Source: Chryseobacterium piscicola
GTDB taxonomy: Bacteria > Bacteroidota > Bacteroidia > Flavobacteriales > Weeksellaceae
DNA: 64,000 nt
Assembly (NCBI RefSeq): GCF_900156685.1
Contig: NZ_FTOJ01000009.1
Location: forward strand, 62,001 to 126,000
Direction: 5' to 3'
Positions 42,293 through 50,956 of the stretch are shown here, piece after piece. The stretch's first letter is position 1, and each line of letters begins with the position of its first letter. The notes below the pieces were generated by a model. It worked only from the letters and a program-made list of their open reading frames with translations, did no database searches and was not told the origin of the DNA. The translations under genes were made by a program, and so were the position numbers.

Positions 42293-44641
42293 ATGAAGCA
42301 ATATCTACTATTATTATTTTTTGGTTTCATGACTGCGAATCTTACTGCACAAAAACTCCCCCCCAGAAAGCTGCAGAAAGAGAATTTATCTGAAACCTCA
42401 AAAAAAGCAGGTGCATTTATTGATGTAAATGCAGCGGGATATCAAGAGACCGCTTATACACCTTTACAATTGATAAGAGATGTGTTGATCTCATCAGGTG
42501 CTGGCTCATGTTTTACACCTAATATTTCTAATGTAACGGTAAGTCCGAATTTACCAGCCTCAAATCAAAACAGATCTTGGGGGTATTTCCATAAGGGTAC
42601 TACCAATTTTCCTTTTAAAGATGGAATTATATTAATGACCGGATATGCAAGAAATGCAGGTAATACTGCTAATACAGGAACTGTAGGGGATGCTCTAGGG
42701 TCTGGTAGTGATCCAGATCTTGTAGCTGCTACCAATCCTACAGGGTCACTAAATGATGCAGTTATTTTAGAATTTGATTTTGTTCCTACTACAAGTCAAA
42801 TCAAATTTAATTATTTAATGGCTTCCGAAGAATATACAGGATCTTTCCCTTGTAATTATTCAGATTCTTTTGCATTATTACTAAGACCTGTTGGTAGTAC
42901 AGCGCCTTACCAAAATATGGCAGTATTGCCAGGCGGCGCAGGGCCAGTAAGTGTTACCAACATTCACCCGGCTATTGGAGGCTCTTGTGGTGCGGTAAAT
43001 CCTACTTTTTTCGGAGGTTACAACACAGCGAATATTGAAACTAATTTTAATGGAAGAACCATACCCCTAGAAGCTACAGCTACTGTTACAGCTGGTATCC
43101 CTTATCATTTCAAAATGGTAATTGCAGATGCAAATGATAGTAGTTTTGATTCCGCCGTATTTCTAGAAGGGGGATCATTTAATATTGGAGTTGAGCTTCA
43201 AGATCCAGGAGGTGCAGTTATTCCTTCAGACATTAATGTGTGCGATTTGGCTCCTACCGTAATTACAGCATCAGTAAATAGCCCTAATTTGACCTACCAA
43301 TGGTTTTACAATGGGGTACCAGTTCCGGGAGCAACTACAACATCTATTACAGCAATTAATCCAGGTACCTATACAATTGAAGTTACGTTACCAGGAAATC
43401 CATGCCCGGGTACAGCTACAGTTACCATTCACGGTGGCTCTACACCATTGGCGCAAAATGCTACATTGTTGCTTTGTACAACACCAGATATTACAACTTT
43501 TGATTTAAATAATTCTAAGGCACTAATTAGTCCAACAGTAGGGGCAAACTTTAGATGGTATGTAAATCAAGCAGATGCATTAGCGTTTAATAATAACTTT
43601 ATACAAAATCCTTTAAATTATAATGGAAACAACGGTCAAGTTATTTACGCCGTTGTTTATGGTGAACAATATTGCAGAAAGGTGGTAGAGCTCACGTTAG
43701 CTAAAGAAGCTAGACCTGTAGCGCAAGTAAGCTCTAACAGAATAAGAGTATGCGCAGGCGAAACAGTAACCCTTACTGCAACGGGAGGTACAACCTACAA
43801 TTGGGTTAATTTCCCAGGTCATGGTAGTACGCAGACGGCAACGATATATCAAACCACGACATTTGAAGTGTACGGGGTAGGCCCGTTAGGCTGTCCATCT
43901 TTAATACCAGCAAAAGTTACAGTAGAGGTAGTGCCTCTGCCTACATCGCCACTTCTTGATGTAGAAATGTGTATAGGTGATTCAATGGAGCTAGATGCAG
44001 GAGCAGGAAATGGATATACTTATTTATGGAACACCGGAGCAACGACAAGAAAAATTACTGTTACTCAATTAGGAATTTACACTGTTACCATCAATAATGG
44101 AGTCTGTACAAAAAACTTTGTAATAAAAGTAATGGCAGCAGCTACACCATATTTTACACAATTGAACTACGAAAACAATGCAATCACAGCAATTGCAACT
44201 ATTCCGAATATCAACAATATTCCGAAAACTGCAGAATATTCTATTGATGGAATTGCATGGCAAGATTCTAATGTATTCCCCAATCTTCTTGATAATACAA
44301 ATTACACATTGTATGTAAGAACAAAAGGAACAACTTGTGTAGGAACAGTAGACTTCTTTACATTACATATCAATAATATTATCACACCAAACCAAGATGG
44401 AGTAAATGATGTAATTGATTTATCTAATTTGGGGAATTTCAAAAACTTTAAAGGTTCTATTTACGATAGATATGGAGCTGAGATGTTCAGATTCTCAAAA
44501 GAAAATCCTATCTGGAACGGTACAGTGGGAGGAAAGAGATTGCCAACAGGAACATATTGGTATAAATTTAATTTTGAATACAATAAGTCTAAAACTCAAA
44601 TGAATACAGCTGGTTGGATCATGCTGAAAAACAGAGAGTAA
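42293..44641 (+). CDS. Choice-of-anchor L protein with T9SS type B C-terminus, paralog 3
   Basis: A 782-residue third paralog, close in size and layout to the first. It has a signal peptide (MKQYLLLLFFGFMTANLTA, before Q20), the AGAFIDVNAAGY linker, and a choice-of-anchor L domain (about 45-305; NYLMASEEYTGSFPC, AVLPGGAGPVSVTNI, YHFKMVIADANDS). Ig/PKD-like modules follow (QWFYNGVPVPGATT; CAGETVTLTATGGTTYNW). The type B C-terminal signal runs ITPNQDGVND ... DRYGAEMFRF ... YWYKFNFEY to the end. No enzyme motif. It ends in a strong terminator shared with the converging rsmA gene. Confidence 0.85.
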   Translation: MKQYLLLLFFGFMTANLTAQKLPPRKLQKENLSETSKKAGAFIDVNAAGYQETAYTPLQLIRDVLISSGAGSCFTPNISNVTVSPNLPASNQNRSWGYFHKGTTNFPFKDGIILMTGYARNAGNTANTGTVGDALGSGSDPDLVAATNPTGSLNDAVILEFDFVPTTSQIKFNYLMASEEYTGSFPCNYSDSFALLLRPVGSTAPYQNMAVLPGGAGPVSVTNIHPAIGGSCGAVNPTFFGGYNTANIETNFNGRTIPLEATATVTAGIPYHFKMVIADANDSSFDSAVFLEGGSFNIGVELQDPGGAVIPSDINVCDLAPTVITASVNSPNLTYQWFYNGVPVPGATTTSITAINPGTYTIEVTLPGNPCPGTATVTIHGGSTPLAQNATLLLCTTPDITTFDLNNSKALISPTVGANFRWYVNQADALAFNNNFIQNPLNYNGNNGQVIYAVVYGEQYCRKVVELTLAKEARPVAQVSSNRIRVCAGETVTLTATGGTTYNWVNFPGHGSTQTATIYQTTTFEVYGVGPLGCPSLIPAKVTVEVVPLPTSPLLDVEMCIGDSMELDAGAGNGYTYLWNTGATTRKITVTQLGIYTVTINNGVCTKNFVIKVMAAATPYFTQLNYENNAITAIATIPNINNIPKTAEYSIDGIAWQDSNVFPNLLDNTNYTLYVRTKGTTCVGTVDFFTLHINNIITPNQDGVNDVIDLSNLGNFKNFKGSIYDRYGAEMFRFSKENPIWNGTVGGKRLPTGTYWYKFNFEYNKSKTQMNTAGWIMLKNRE

Positions 44642-44661
44642 ATAAAATTTATTTTAATAAC

Positions 44662-44690
44662 AATGCCTTCAGAATATCTGAAGGCATTAT
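44662..44690. terminator. Bidirectional terminator between anchor-L paralog 3 and rsmA
   Basis: Perfect 11-bp stem aatgccttcag (44662-44672) / ctgaaggcatt (44678-44688) with A/T-rich flanks. Confidence 0.82.
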
Positions 44691-44716
44691 TATTATTATT
44701 ATATTAACATTTAAAT

Positions 44717-45490
44717 TTATTGTTGGCTGTCTTTCCACAGTTTTGTGAATTCTATAAAATCTGAAACGCTCAATTCTTCAGCTCTTTTATCTAAAAATTC
44801 ATGAGTTTTTAATACTTCGGGAATCTCAAGAACTTTAAGAGAATTCGACAGCTTTTTTCTTCTTTGATTAAATCCTGCTTTTACAATTTTTTTGAAAAGA
44901 ATTTCATTTCCTGCAAGACCTTTTTTTGGGTTTTTTGTAAGTTTAATGACTCCAGATTTTACCTTGGGAGGCGGATTAAACACATTTTCATGAACCGTAA
45001 AAAGGTATTCAACATCATAATATGCTTGTATCAAAACAGACAAAATCCCATACTCTTTGGTACGAGGAACCGCAGCAGTGCGTTCTGCAACTTCCTTTTG
45101 AAACATGCCTACCATCTCAGGAATCTGCGTGTAATGATCAATAATTTTAAATAAAATCTGTGAAGAAATATTGTAAGGAAAATTACCGATAATAGCAATT
45201 TCTTCATTATTTAAAAATGCAAAATCCTGCTTCAGGAAATCTCCTACAAAGGTTTCTTCATTCGTTTTATTATAATTTTTCTTTAGATAATCAATAGATT
45301 CTTGATCAATTTCTGCAAGGTAGATTTTTTGCTCTTTGTCCAGAAGATATTTCGTTAGTACGCCCATTCCAGGACCCACCTCCATGATGTTGCTATAGTT
45401 TTCGAAACTCAGTCCTTCTACTATATTTTTGGCGATATTCTCATCGGTCAAGAAATGTTGACCGAGATGCTTTTTTGCTCTTACACTCAA
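44717..45490 (-). CDS. rsmA: 16S rRNA (adenine1518/1519-N6)-dimethyltransferase
   Basis: A 257-residue KsgA/RsmA methylase that dimethylates two adjacent adenines near the 3' end of 16S rRNA late in 30S assembly. Motifs: the N-terminal KKHLGQHFLTDENI (6-19), SAM-binding EVGPGMGVLT (37-46), acidic AEID (59-62), and catalytic NFPYN (103-107, in place of the usual NLPY). The C-terminal KVKSGVIKL and QRRKKLSNSL stretches are typical. Length is normal. Confidence 0.95.
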   Translation of the reverse strand: MSVRAKKHLGQHFLTDENIAKNIVEGLSFENYSNIMEVGPGMGVLTKYLLDKEQKIYLAEIDQESIDYLKKNYNKTNEETFVGDFLKQDFAFLNNEEIAIIGNFPYNISSQILFKIIDHYTQIPEMVGMFQKEVAERTAAVPRTKEYGILSVLIQAYYDVEYLFTVHENVFNPPPKVKSGVIKLTKNPKKGLAGNEILFKKIVKAGFNQRRKKLSNSLKVLEIPEVLKTHEFLDKRAEELSVSDFIEFTKLWKDSQQ

Positions 45491-45580
45491 AGTATTTATG
45501 ATTTTGTTAACAGTGAAAATATATTTTTCGGGTCAAATTTCGGAAGATTTTTTCTAATTTAGCCAAAAATTTTATTGTTA

Positions 45581-46480
45581 ATGGCAAAATCTGCAGATGA
45601 ATTTAATAAAAAGAGGCTGAGGTCGAGTAATATTACCGTTGTAATAAGCATTGCCTTGGTATTATTTTTAATGGGATTGATGGGGCTTATCCTTATCAAT
45701 GCTCAGAAATATTCAGACTATATCAAAGAGCAATTGGTGGTTAATGCTTATTACGACCAAAACTATGATCCGAAAGATTCTGTAAAAATTGCAAAACTTG
45801 AAGAGGAGGCATTTAAGAAAATTCAAGTTCTTTTGCCTGTGAAAAAAGCGGTGTATATCTCCCGAGAAAAAGCAGCAGAAGAAGCAAAAGTAAGCATGGG
45901 TATAGATAGTGATGCACTTTTTGAAGAAAAAATCTTCCCGTCATCGGTAGAGATTTCTTTGAAACCAGAATATGTAGATCCTTTAAAAATTGAGGAAGCG
46001 CTAAAAGTCATAAAAACTGTTCCAGGAATTGTAGATGTGAGGAATGACAGTGCTTTGATGGTGAATGTTTACAACAATCTCAGTAGAATTTTAAAATGGA
46101 TTTCAGGTTTTTCTCTTCTCTTTTTAATTCTTGCTGTAGTTTTAATTAACAACTCTATTAGATTAAAAATATTCTCTAAAAGATTTATTATCAAAACAAT
46201 GCAGTTGGTGGGTGCTAAAAGAAGATTCATCCTAAAACCATTTGTGCTAGAAGCTTTAGTATTAGGTTTAATAGGTTCTGCATTAGGTTTACTGGCCTTA
46301 TTTGGCGTTTGGTATTACTTTACAGACACCATTGGTTCTGCATTTGTACAAGATACAAGCCATTATTTTTCATTAGTACTTGTTGTATTGGGTATCGGTA
46401 TTTTTATTACCGTTTTAAGTACCATTATAGCCACTTGGAGATTCTTAAGAACAAACGTAGACGACTTATATTATTCATAA
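45581..46480 (+). CDS. ftsX: Cell division protein FtsX
   Basis: A 299-residue inner-membrane protein, the permease-like half of the FtsEX system that couples ATP hydrolysis to peptidoglycan hydrolase activation at the septum. One helix near 21-42 is followed by a periplasmic domain (about 43-160) and three C-terminal helices (about 165-190, 215-245 and 258-285), the FtsX/MacB topology. VGAKRRFILKPFVLEA (about 208-223) is the conserved cytoplasmic segment. A TTG two codons upstream (45575) is possible, but the ATG at 45581 is preferred. ftsE is not adjacent. It is followed after 3 bases by a DUF3098 gene. Confidence 0.88.
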   Translation: MAKSADEFNKKRLRSSNITVVISIALVLFLMGLMGLILINAQKYSDYIKEQLVVNAYYDQNYDPKDSVKIAKLEEEAFKKIQVLLPVKKAVYISREKAAEEAKVSMGIDSDALFEEKIFPSSVEISLKPEYVDPLKIEEALKVIKTVPGIVDVRNDSALMVNVYNNLSRILKWISGFSLLFLILAVVLINNSIRLKIFSKRFIIKTMQLVGAKRRFILKPFVLEALVLGLIGSALGLLALFGVWYYFTDTIGSAFVQDTSHYFSLVLVVLGIGIFITVLSTIIATWRFLRTNVDDLYYS

Positions 46481-46483
46481 ATA

Positions 46484-46783
46484 ATGAGCAAAAAAACAAC
46501 AAATTTTTCTGCATCCGATTTCGGTAGAGAAAATAAAGCACCTGAAGAAAATACATTCTATTTCGGTGCGCAAAATTATAAGTGGATGCTTATAGGTTTG
46601 GCATTTATACTTGTAGGATTTCTTTTGATGATGGGGCCCGATGCCAACACGGTAGATGGTAAACTTAATCCTAATGTATGGAACGACGATGTGTTTTCAA
46701 TCCGAAGAATAAGAATTGCCCCTCTGTTTATTGTAATTGGTTTTGCAATAGAAGTTTATGCAATACTTAAGAGAAAAAAATAA
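46484..46783 (+). CDS. DUF3098 family small membrane protein
   Basis: A 99-residue protein with a polar N-terminus and two membrane helices (about 33-52 and 78-95). It contains KWMLIGLAFILVGFLLMMG and the central WNDDVFSIRRIRIAPLFIV typical of DUF3098. Its start is 3 bases after ftsX, so it is translationally linked. In flavobacteria it sits next to ftsX, which suggests a cell-envelope or division role, but none is proven. Confidence 0.82.
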   Translation: MSKKTTNFSASDFGRENKAPEENTFYFGAQNYKWMLIGLAFILVGFLLMMGPDANTVDGKLNPNVWNDDVFSIRRIRIAPLFIVIGFAIEVYAILKRKK

Positions 46784-46825
46784 AAATACAGATATAAAAT
46801 AAATGTGTCAAATAAATTGACTCAA

Positions 46826-46856
46826 AAAAGTCGGTTGCATAGCAATTGACTTTTTC
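46826..46856 (+). terminator. Intrinsic terminator after ftsX-DUF3098
   Basis: A 13-bp stem with two G-T pairs (aaaagtcggttgc at 46826-46838, gcaattgactttt at 46842-46854), then T. Confidence 0.7.
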
Positions 46857-46928
46857 ATTAAAAAGTTAGAAAATCAAAGACTGAATATTTATTAGTACTT
46901 ATTACCCATTCTTCATCACTCATAAAAT

Positions 46929-47747
46929 ATGGATTTACTTAAAGCAATCATCATTGCCATCATCGAAGGTCTTACAGAATATCTTCCAATATCTTCCACT
47001 GCACATATGGGTTTTGCCGCCAATTTAATGGGTCTAAAAGAAACCGAATTTCTAAAAATGTTTCAGGTTTCTATACAATTTGGAGCCATTCTTTCTGTGG
47101 TGGTAGCCTACTGGAAGAAATTTTTTGATTTCAAGAATCTACAGTTTTATTATAAATTAGCATTCGCTGTAATTCCTGCATTGGCTTTAGGATATATTTT
47201 TGATGACAAAATTGAAGCAATTTTAGGAAATCAAATTGCCATTTCTTCAGTTTTAGTTTTAGGAGGTGTTGTTTTGTTATTCGCAGACAAGTGGTTCCAT
47301 AGCCCCGTTATTCATGACGAAAAAAATATTTCCATCAAAAAAGCCATAACCATTGGCTTTTGGCAATGTCTTGCCATGATGCCCGGAACCAGCAGAAGTG
47401 CAGCTTCTATCATTGGAGGGATGGCTCAAGGTTTGTCTCGAAAAGCAGCAGCAGAATTTTCATTCTTTTTAGCTGTTCCCACAATGTTGGCAGTCACTGT
47501 TTATTCCGTTTTTGTAAAAACATGGGGTAAAGGAACTCCAAATGCCGCAAAAGGATACCAAATGATCTTAGAATCACAAGAGCACATCACAATCTTCATT
47601 GTAGGGAATATCGTAGCATTTATCACAGCACTTATTGCTATTAAAGCATTCATCGGTATCTTGAATAAGTACGGCTTCAAACCTTGGGGTTGGTATCGTA
47701 TTTTTGTAGGACTTGGTCTGTTGATTTATTTCAAGTTTTTCAAATAA
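46929..47747 (+). CDS. uppP: Undecaprenyl-diphosphate phosphatase
   Basis: A 272-residue integral membrane enzyme (BacA/UppP) that dephosphorylates undecaprenyl pyrophosphate so the lipid carrier can be reused for peptidoglycan and other surface polymers. It has the duplicated active-site elements EGLTEYLPISSTAH (13-26) and MPGTSRSAAS (151-160), with about eight helices. The start ATG matches the family N-terminus. Loss of this activity is associated with bacitracin sensitivity in relatives. Confidence 0.95.
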   Translation: MDLLKAIIIAIIEGLTEYLPISSTAHMGFAANLMGLKETEFLKMFQVSIQFGAILSVVVAYWKKFFDFKNLQFYYKLAFAVIPALALGYIFDDKIEAILGNQIAISSVLVLGGVVLLFADKWFHSPVIHDEKNISIKKAITIGFWQCLAMMPGTSRSAASIIGGMAQGLSRKAAAEFSFFLAVPTMLAVTVYSVFVKTWGKGTPNAAKGYQMILESQEHITIFIVGNIVAFITALIAIKAFIGILNKYGFKPWGWYRIFVGLGLLIYFKFFK

Positions 47748-47790
47748 AATTTACAATTATTCATAGCCAATTACTTATCAATTATTATGA

Positions 47791-47876
47791 TTTGGGCAGC
47801 TGTATCCGTCTTCCGTTCCCGCTTTTTTGCTTCCACTTCGTTTCAGCAAAAAGAGCTCCACTCAAGCCGGGCTGCA
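47791..47876. repeat. GC-richer intergenic element with hairpin, possible interspersed repeat
   Basis: An about 86-base island, clearly less AT-rich than its surroundings, in the uppP-truB gap. Its core holds gcttttttgct (47821-47831) facing agcaaaaagagc (47844-47855), a near-perfect hairpin. It is flanked by a cagctgtatccgtcttccg side and a ccactcaagccgggctgc side. The composition and hairpin resemble short palindromic intergenic repeats of flavobacterial genomes. No second copy is seen in this window, so the repeat nature is inference. Confidence 0.45.
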
Positions 47877-47981
47877 AGAGATTCTCTGTTGAAATCTAAT
47901 GCATAAACAGTAATCAATCAAAATAAAAAACTAAAAACTGATTAATTAATCAACTTTTCAACTCTAAAACCCTCCAACTCA

Positions 47982-48683
47982 ATGACTGCCGAACAACTAC
48001 AATCAGGACACGTATTTTTACTTGATAAACCTTTGGATTGGACTTCTTTTCAGGCGGTTAATAAATTAAAATACAAGCTAAAACGCGAATTTGATCTCCC
48101 AAAAAAATTTAAAATCGGGCATGCCGGAACTTTAGATCCTAGAGCAACAGGTCTTTTGATTGTCTGCACAGGGAAGTTTACCAAAAAAATTCCGGAAATT
48201 CAGGATGCCGCAAAAGAATACTGGGCAGAAATTAAAATAGGAGTACAAACAGAATCTTACGACACCGAAAAACCAGAGATTCTTCACCAGGATTTTTCAA
48301 ATGTCACAGAAGAAAATGTGAAAAATGTTTTAGAAAAATTCTTGGGAGAAATAAACCAAAAACCACCCGTCTTTTCAGCTATAAAAATAGATGGGGAAAG
48401 AGCTTACAATCTCGCAAGAGCAGGAGAGCAGGTAGAGATGAAATCCAGGAAAACCACTATTCATTACATTCAAGATATTGCCATCAGTTTTCCATTTATA
48501 AACTTTACTGTAGGTTGCTCAAAGGGAACTTATATCCGAAGTTTAGCACACGACATTGGGCAGGAGCTTGGTGTGGGTGCGTATCTCACACAATTAAAAA
48601 GAACGAAAATTGGCGATTACAAAATTGAAGATGCAAGCGCAGAGTTTTTAAACAATGATTACAGATTTGAAAATTATGACTAA
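47982..48683 (+). CDS. truB: tRNA pseudouridine(55) synthase
   Basis: A 233-residue enzyme that makes pseudouridine 55 in the T-loop of tRNA. It has DKPLDWTSFQAV (15-26), the catalytic motif HAGTLDPRATG (47-57) with nucleophile Asp52, and C-terminal CSKGTYIRSLAHDIG. It is shorter than E. coli TruB because the C-terminal PUA domain is missing, as in many Bacteroidota. Its stop overlaps the next start by 8 bases. Confidence 0.93.
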   Translation: MTAEQLQSGHVFLLDKPLDWTSFQAVNKLKYKLKREFDLPKKFKIGHAGTLDPRATGLLIVCTGKFTKKIPEIQDAAKEYWAEIKIGVQTESYDTEKPEILHQDFSNVTEENVKNVLEKFLGEINQKPPVFSAIKIDGERAYNLARAGEQVEMKSRKTTIHYIQDIAISFPFINFTVGCSKGTYIRSLAHDIGQELGVGAYLTQLKRTKIGDYKIEDASAEFLNNDYRFENYD

Positions 48684-49269
48684 AAATTTACTGGCTTGCC
48701 TATTTCTATTACTTTCCTTGATGGTTTTCTCACAAGCTGTAGATTCGAAAAAAGAGAAAATGAGCTTTTATATAAATCCATCTTTAAATATAGGGTACAA
48801 CTTAGGAAACAAAATAAAGGATAATCAAAATAAAGATTCGCAATATTATCAACAGAATATTGGGCCCTATCTTCCAAACGATTTCACTTACGGGATTTCT
48901 GCTGTCGGAGGTTATCATTTTCTTCCTAACTTTGCCATCGGAACCGGATTGAAATACAGTTATATAGACCCCAATTTTCACATGGTATATTGGCTCATTC
49001 AACCCAAATTTATTTTTAACCCAGGAGATGAAGCTTTTTTTGTAGATCTTACTTACGGTGCACAAATTAATAACTCAGTTATTTCAAATTCAATATTTTG
49101 GAGTTTAAAGTCTGGAGTTCAAGTCTCTTATTCAAAAAGATTGAGCCAAGAAGGAGGCTTGGTTTTAGAAGGTTTCAGATTAGGTAATTCAAGTACTATT
49201 TTTGTAGGAATAAGCTACGGAATTACCATTTTCAGTAATAAAAATTATACAATAGAAGGAATAGACTAA
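48676..49269 (+). CDS. Hypothetical secreted beta-rich (outer-membrane-like) protein
   Basis: A 197-residue protein with a clear signal peptide ([19 protein letters not shown], cleavage before Q20). The mature part has alternating aromatic/polar strands ([48 protein letters not shown]), giving the look of an eight-strand outer-membrane barrel. I do not recognise a family. The start at 48676 is chosen over an upstream Met at 48655 because it begins the signal peptide. The gene overlaps truB by 8 bases and rluF by 1 base (TAATG), so all three are translationally coupled. Confidence 0.7.
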   Translation: MTKNLLACLFLLLSLMVFSQAVDSKKEKMSFYINPSLNIGYNLGNKIKDNQNKDSQYYQQNIGPYLPNDFTYGISAVGGYHFLPNFAIGTGLKYSYIDPNFHMVYWLIQPKFIFNPGDEAFFVDLTYGAQINNSVISNSIFWSLKSGVQVSYSKRLSQEGGLVLEGFRLGNSSTIFVGISYGITIFSNKNYTIEGID

Positions 49270-49991
49270 TGGAAAAGACACGCATCAATAAATATCTTTC
49301 TGAAGTTGGATATTGCTCACGAAGAGCAGCAGATAAACTTTTGGAGGAAGGTAGAATAAAAATTAATGGTAAAATTCCGGAACTTGGAACCAAAGTTTCA
49401 GACGAAGATTATATAGAAGTAGACGGAAGAACCATTCGCGAATCTGAAGGCAAACCAATATACATTGCATTCAATAAACCTCGAGGAATTGTATGTACTA
49501 CAGATTCTAAACGTGAGCAAAACAATATTATAGATTTTATAAATTATCCTAAAAGAATTTTCCCGATTGGGAGACTTGATAAGGCGAGCGAGGGTTTAAT
49601 CTTTCTTACCAATGATGGAGATATCGTCAACAAAATTCTCCGCTCAAAAAATAATCACGAAAAAGAATATATCGTGAGGGTTGACAAGCCTATATCCACA
49701 AGATTTTTAGATAAAATGAGAAATGGTGTACCCATACTAGATACCATTACAAAAAAATGCGAGGTTGAAAAAATTGACGATATGCATTTCAGGATTGTCC
49801 TTACACAAGGCTTAAATAGGCAGATTAGAAGAATGTGCGAATATCTTGGCTATGAAGTGAAAAAGCTGAAAAGAATCCGAATCATGAATGTTTCACTAGA
49901 TATTCCTGTAGGTAAATGGAGAGATTTTACGGAAACAGAATTAGAAGAAATTAACTTATTAATCCAGGAGTCTTCTAAAACTCAAGAGTAA
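49269..49991 (+). CDS. rluF: 23S rRNA pseudouridine(2604) synthase
   Basis: A 240-residue RsuA-family pseudouridine synthase. An N-terminal S4 RNA-binding domain (3-50, [18 protein letters not shown]) is followed by the catalytic domain with [10 protein letters not shown] (101-110, nucleophile Asp104) and C-terminal [24 protein letters not shown] (69-77) favours RluF over RsuA or RluB. The start codon overlaps the preceding stop (TAATG). Confidence 0.9.
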   Translation: MEKTRINKYLSEVGYCSRRAADKLLEEGRIKINGKIPELGTKVSDEDYIEVDGRTIRESEGKPIYIAFNKPRGIVCTTDSKREQNNIIDFINYPKRIFPIGRLDKASEGLIFLTNDGDIVNKILRSKNNHEKEYIVRVDKPISTRFLDKMRNGVPILDTITKKCEVEKIDDMHFRIVLTQGLNRQIRRMCEYLGYEVKKLKRIRIMNVSLDIPVGKWRDFTETELEEINLLIQESSKTQE

Positions 49992-50094
49992 AAATTTTTC
50001 ATCTTTTTTATTTTTTTATTTAATTAAATAACACATTATTAAATTTTTTAATAGTTTTTTTCTATAAAATGCAACTTGGTTAGTATTAAGTTTA

Positions 50095-50102
50095 TATCTT
50101 TG
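50095..50102 (+). promoter_or_regulatory. -7 promoter box TATCTTTG of the three-paralog secreted operon
   Basis: Exact TAnnTTTG followed by CG, 37 bases before the ATG at 50140. A TTG lies 16 bases upstream of the box. Confidence 0.6.
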
Positions 50103-50139
50103 CGTATACAAAAAGTATAAAACACATAAAAACACCAAG

Positions 50140-50946
50140 ATGAAAAAAATTCAGTACTCTATAGTGCTTGGCTTAATTATTTTGCCTAGTCATAATTTAT
50201 TCTCTCAAGTTGGAATAGGAACGACATCGGTAGAAGATAATCTTCTGCTAAAAATTCACTCCACCAACAAAGGCGTTCTTCTACCCAATCTTACTATTCC
50301 CGATCTGTCACTTCCAGCACCTGTTGCCAGCCCTGCCTACGGTCTTTTAGCTTATAACAAAGCTGTAGGAAAAGAAGGTTTTACTTTCTGGGACGGCACA
50401 AAATGGAATGAGCTTGTAGATTCACGCAATGTATATTCAGTATTGGGTCTTACGATTTCTTATAGTACCTCAAATTCTTCTTCTGTTGACCTTGCGTCTC
50501 CCGCGGGAGCCCTCAATTACGCTGAAAATTCCGTTCCCGGTACAGTCTGGACGTTCGTTCCCGGTCTTTCAAAAACAATTAATGTAACGCAGGCGAACAA
50601 TAATGTATTTGTGATTACAGAAGGGATGGTACAGGCAAATAACACTATGGTAGACGCTACAAAAACGTACACCTACGCTATAGGTATCTTTGTAGATGGG
50701 CAACTGAAGGGTGTAAGAAACTATTCTGCCAATTATGGAAGATCAAATCAATATGACTTTTTCTCTATTAATACCCTTTTTAAAAACCTGAGCGTTGGCA
50801 CTCATGAAGTTAAAACGTACGTTACAATGAGGGTAAATAATTACAGCAGTGCCTCATCGTGGAGGTTTGGTGGCGCAGCATCTTCTTCTGTAAATGCAGA
50901 TATGTCGAAAATTAATATGTTTATTAAGCTTACAGAAAAGTCATAA
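50140..50946 (+). CDS. Secreted protein of unknown function, paralog A of three
   Basis: A 268-residue exported protein. A signal peptide (about 1-23) ends in FSQ, directly followed by VGIGTTS. An N-terminal module comes next (about 25-90, with KGVLLPNLTIPDLSLP, GLLAYNK and FTFWDGTKWNEL), as in many flavobacterial tail-fibre-like or fimbrial-looking secreted proteins. A beta-sandwich C-terminal half (about 100-268) has IGIFVDGQLKGVRNY and LSVGTHEVKTYVTMR, resembling TNF/C1q-type or trimeric-lectin folds in pattern only. No T9SS signal or catalytic motif. It is the first gene of an operon of three related genes (gaps of 10 and 7 bases). Confidence 0.65.
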   Translation: MKKIQYSIVLGLIILPSHNLFSQVGIGTTSVEDNLLLKIHSTNKGVLLPNLTIPDLSLPAPVASPAYGLLAYNKAVGKEGFTFWDGTKWNELVDSRNVYSVLGLTISYSTSNSSSVDLASPAGALNYAENSVPGTVWTFVPGLSKTINVTQANNNVFVITEGMVQANNTMVDATKTYTYAIGIFVDGQLKGVRNYSANYGRSNQYDFFSINTLFKNLSVGTHEVKTYVTMRVNNYSSASSWRFGGAASSSVNADMSKINMFIKLTEKS

Positions 50947-50956
50947 AATACAAATC

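Noticed and set aside
47791-47899. Coding potential through the GC-richer element downstream of uppP
   Set aside because: The translation is arginine/serine-rich and overlaps the hairpin; composition is better explained by a non-coding repeat.
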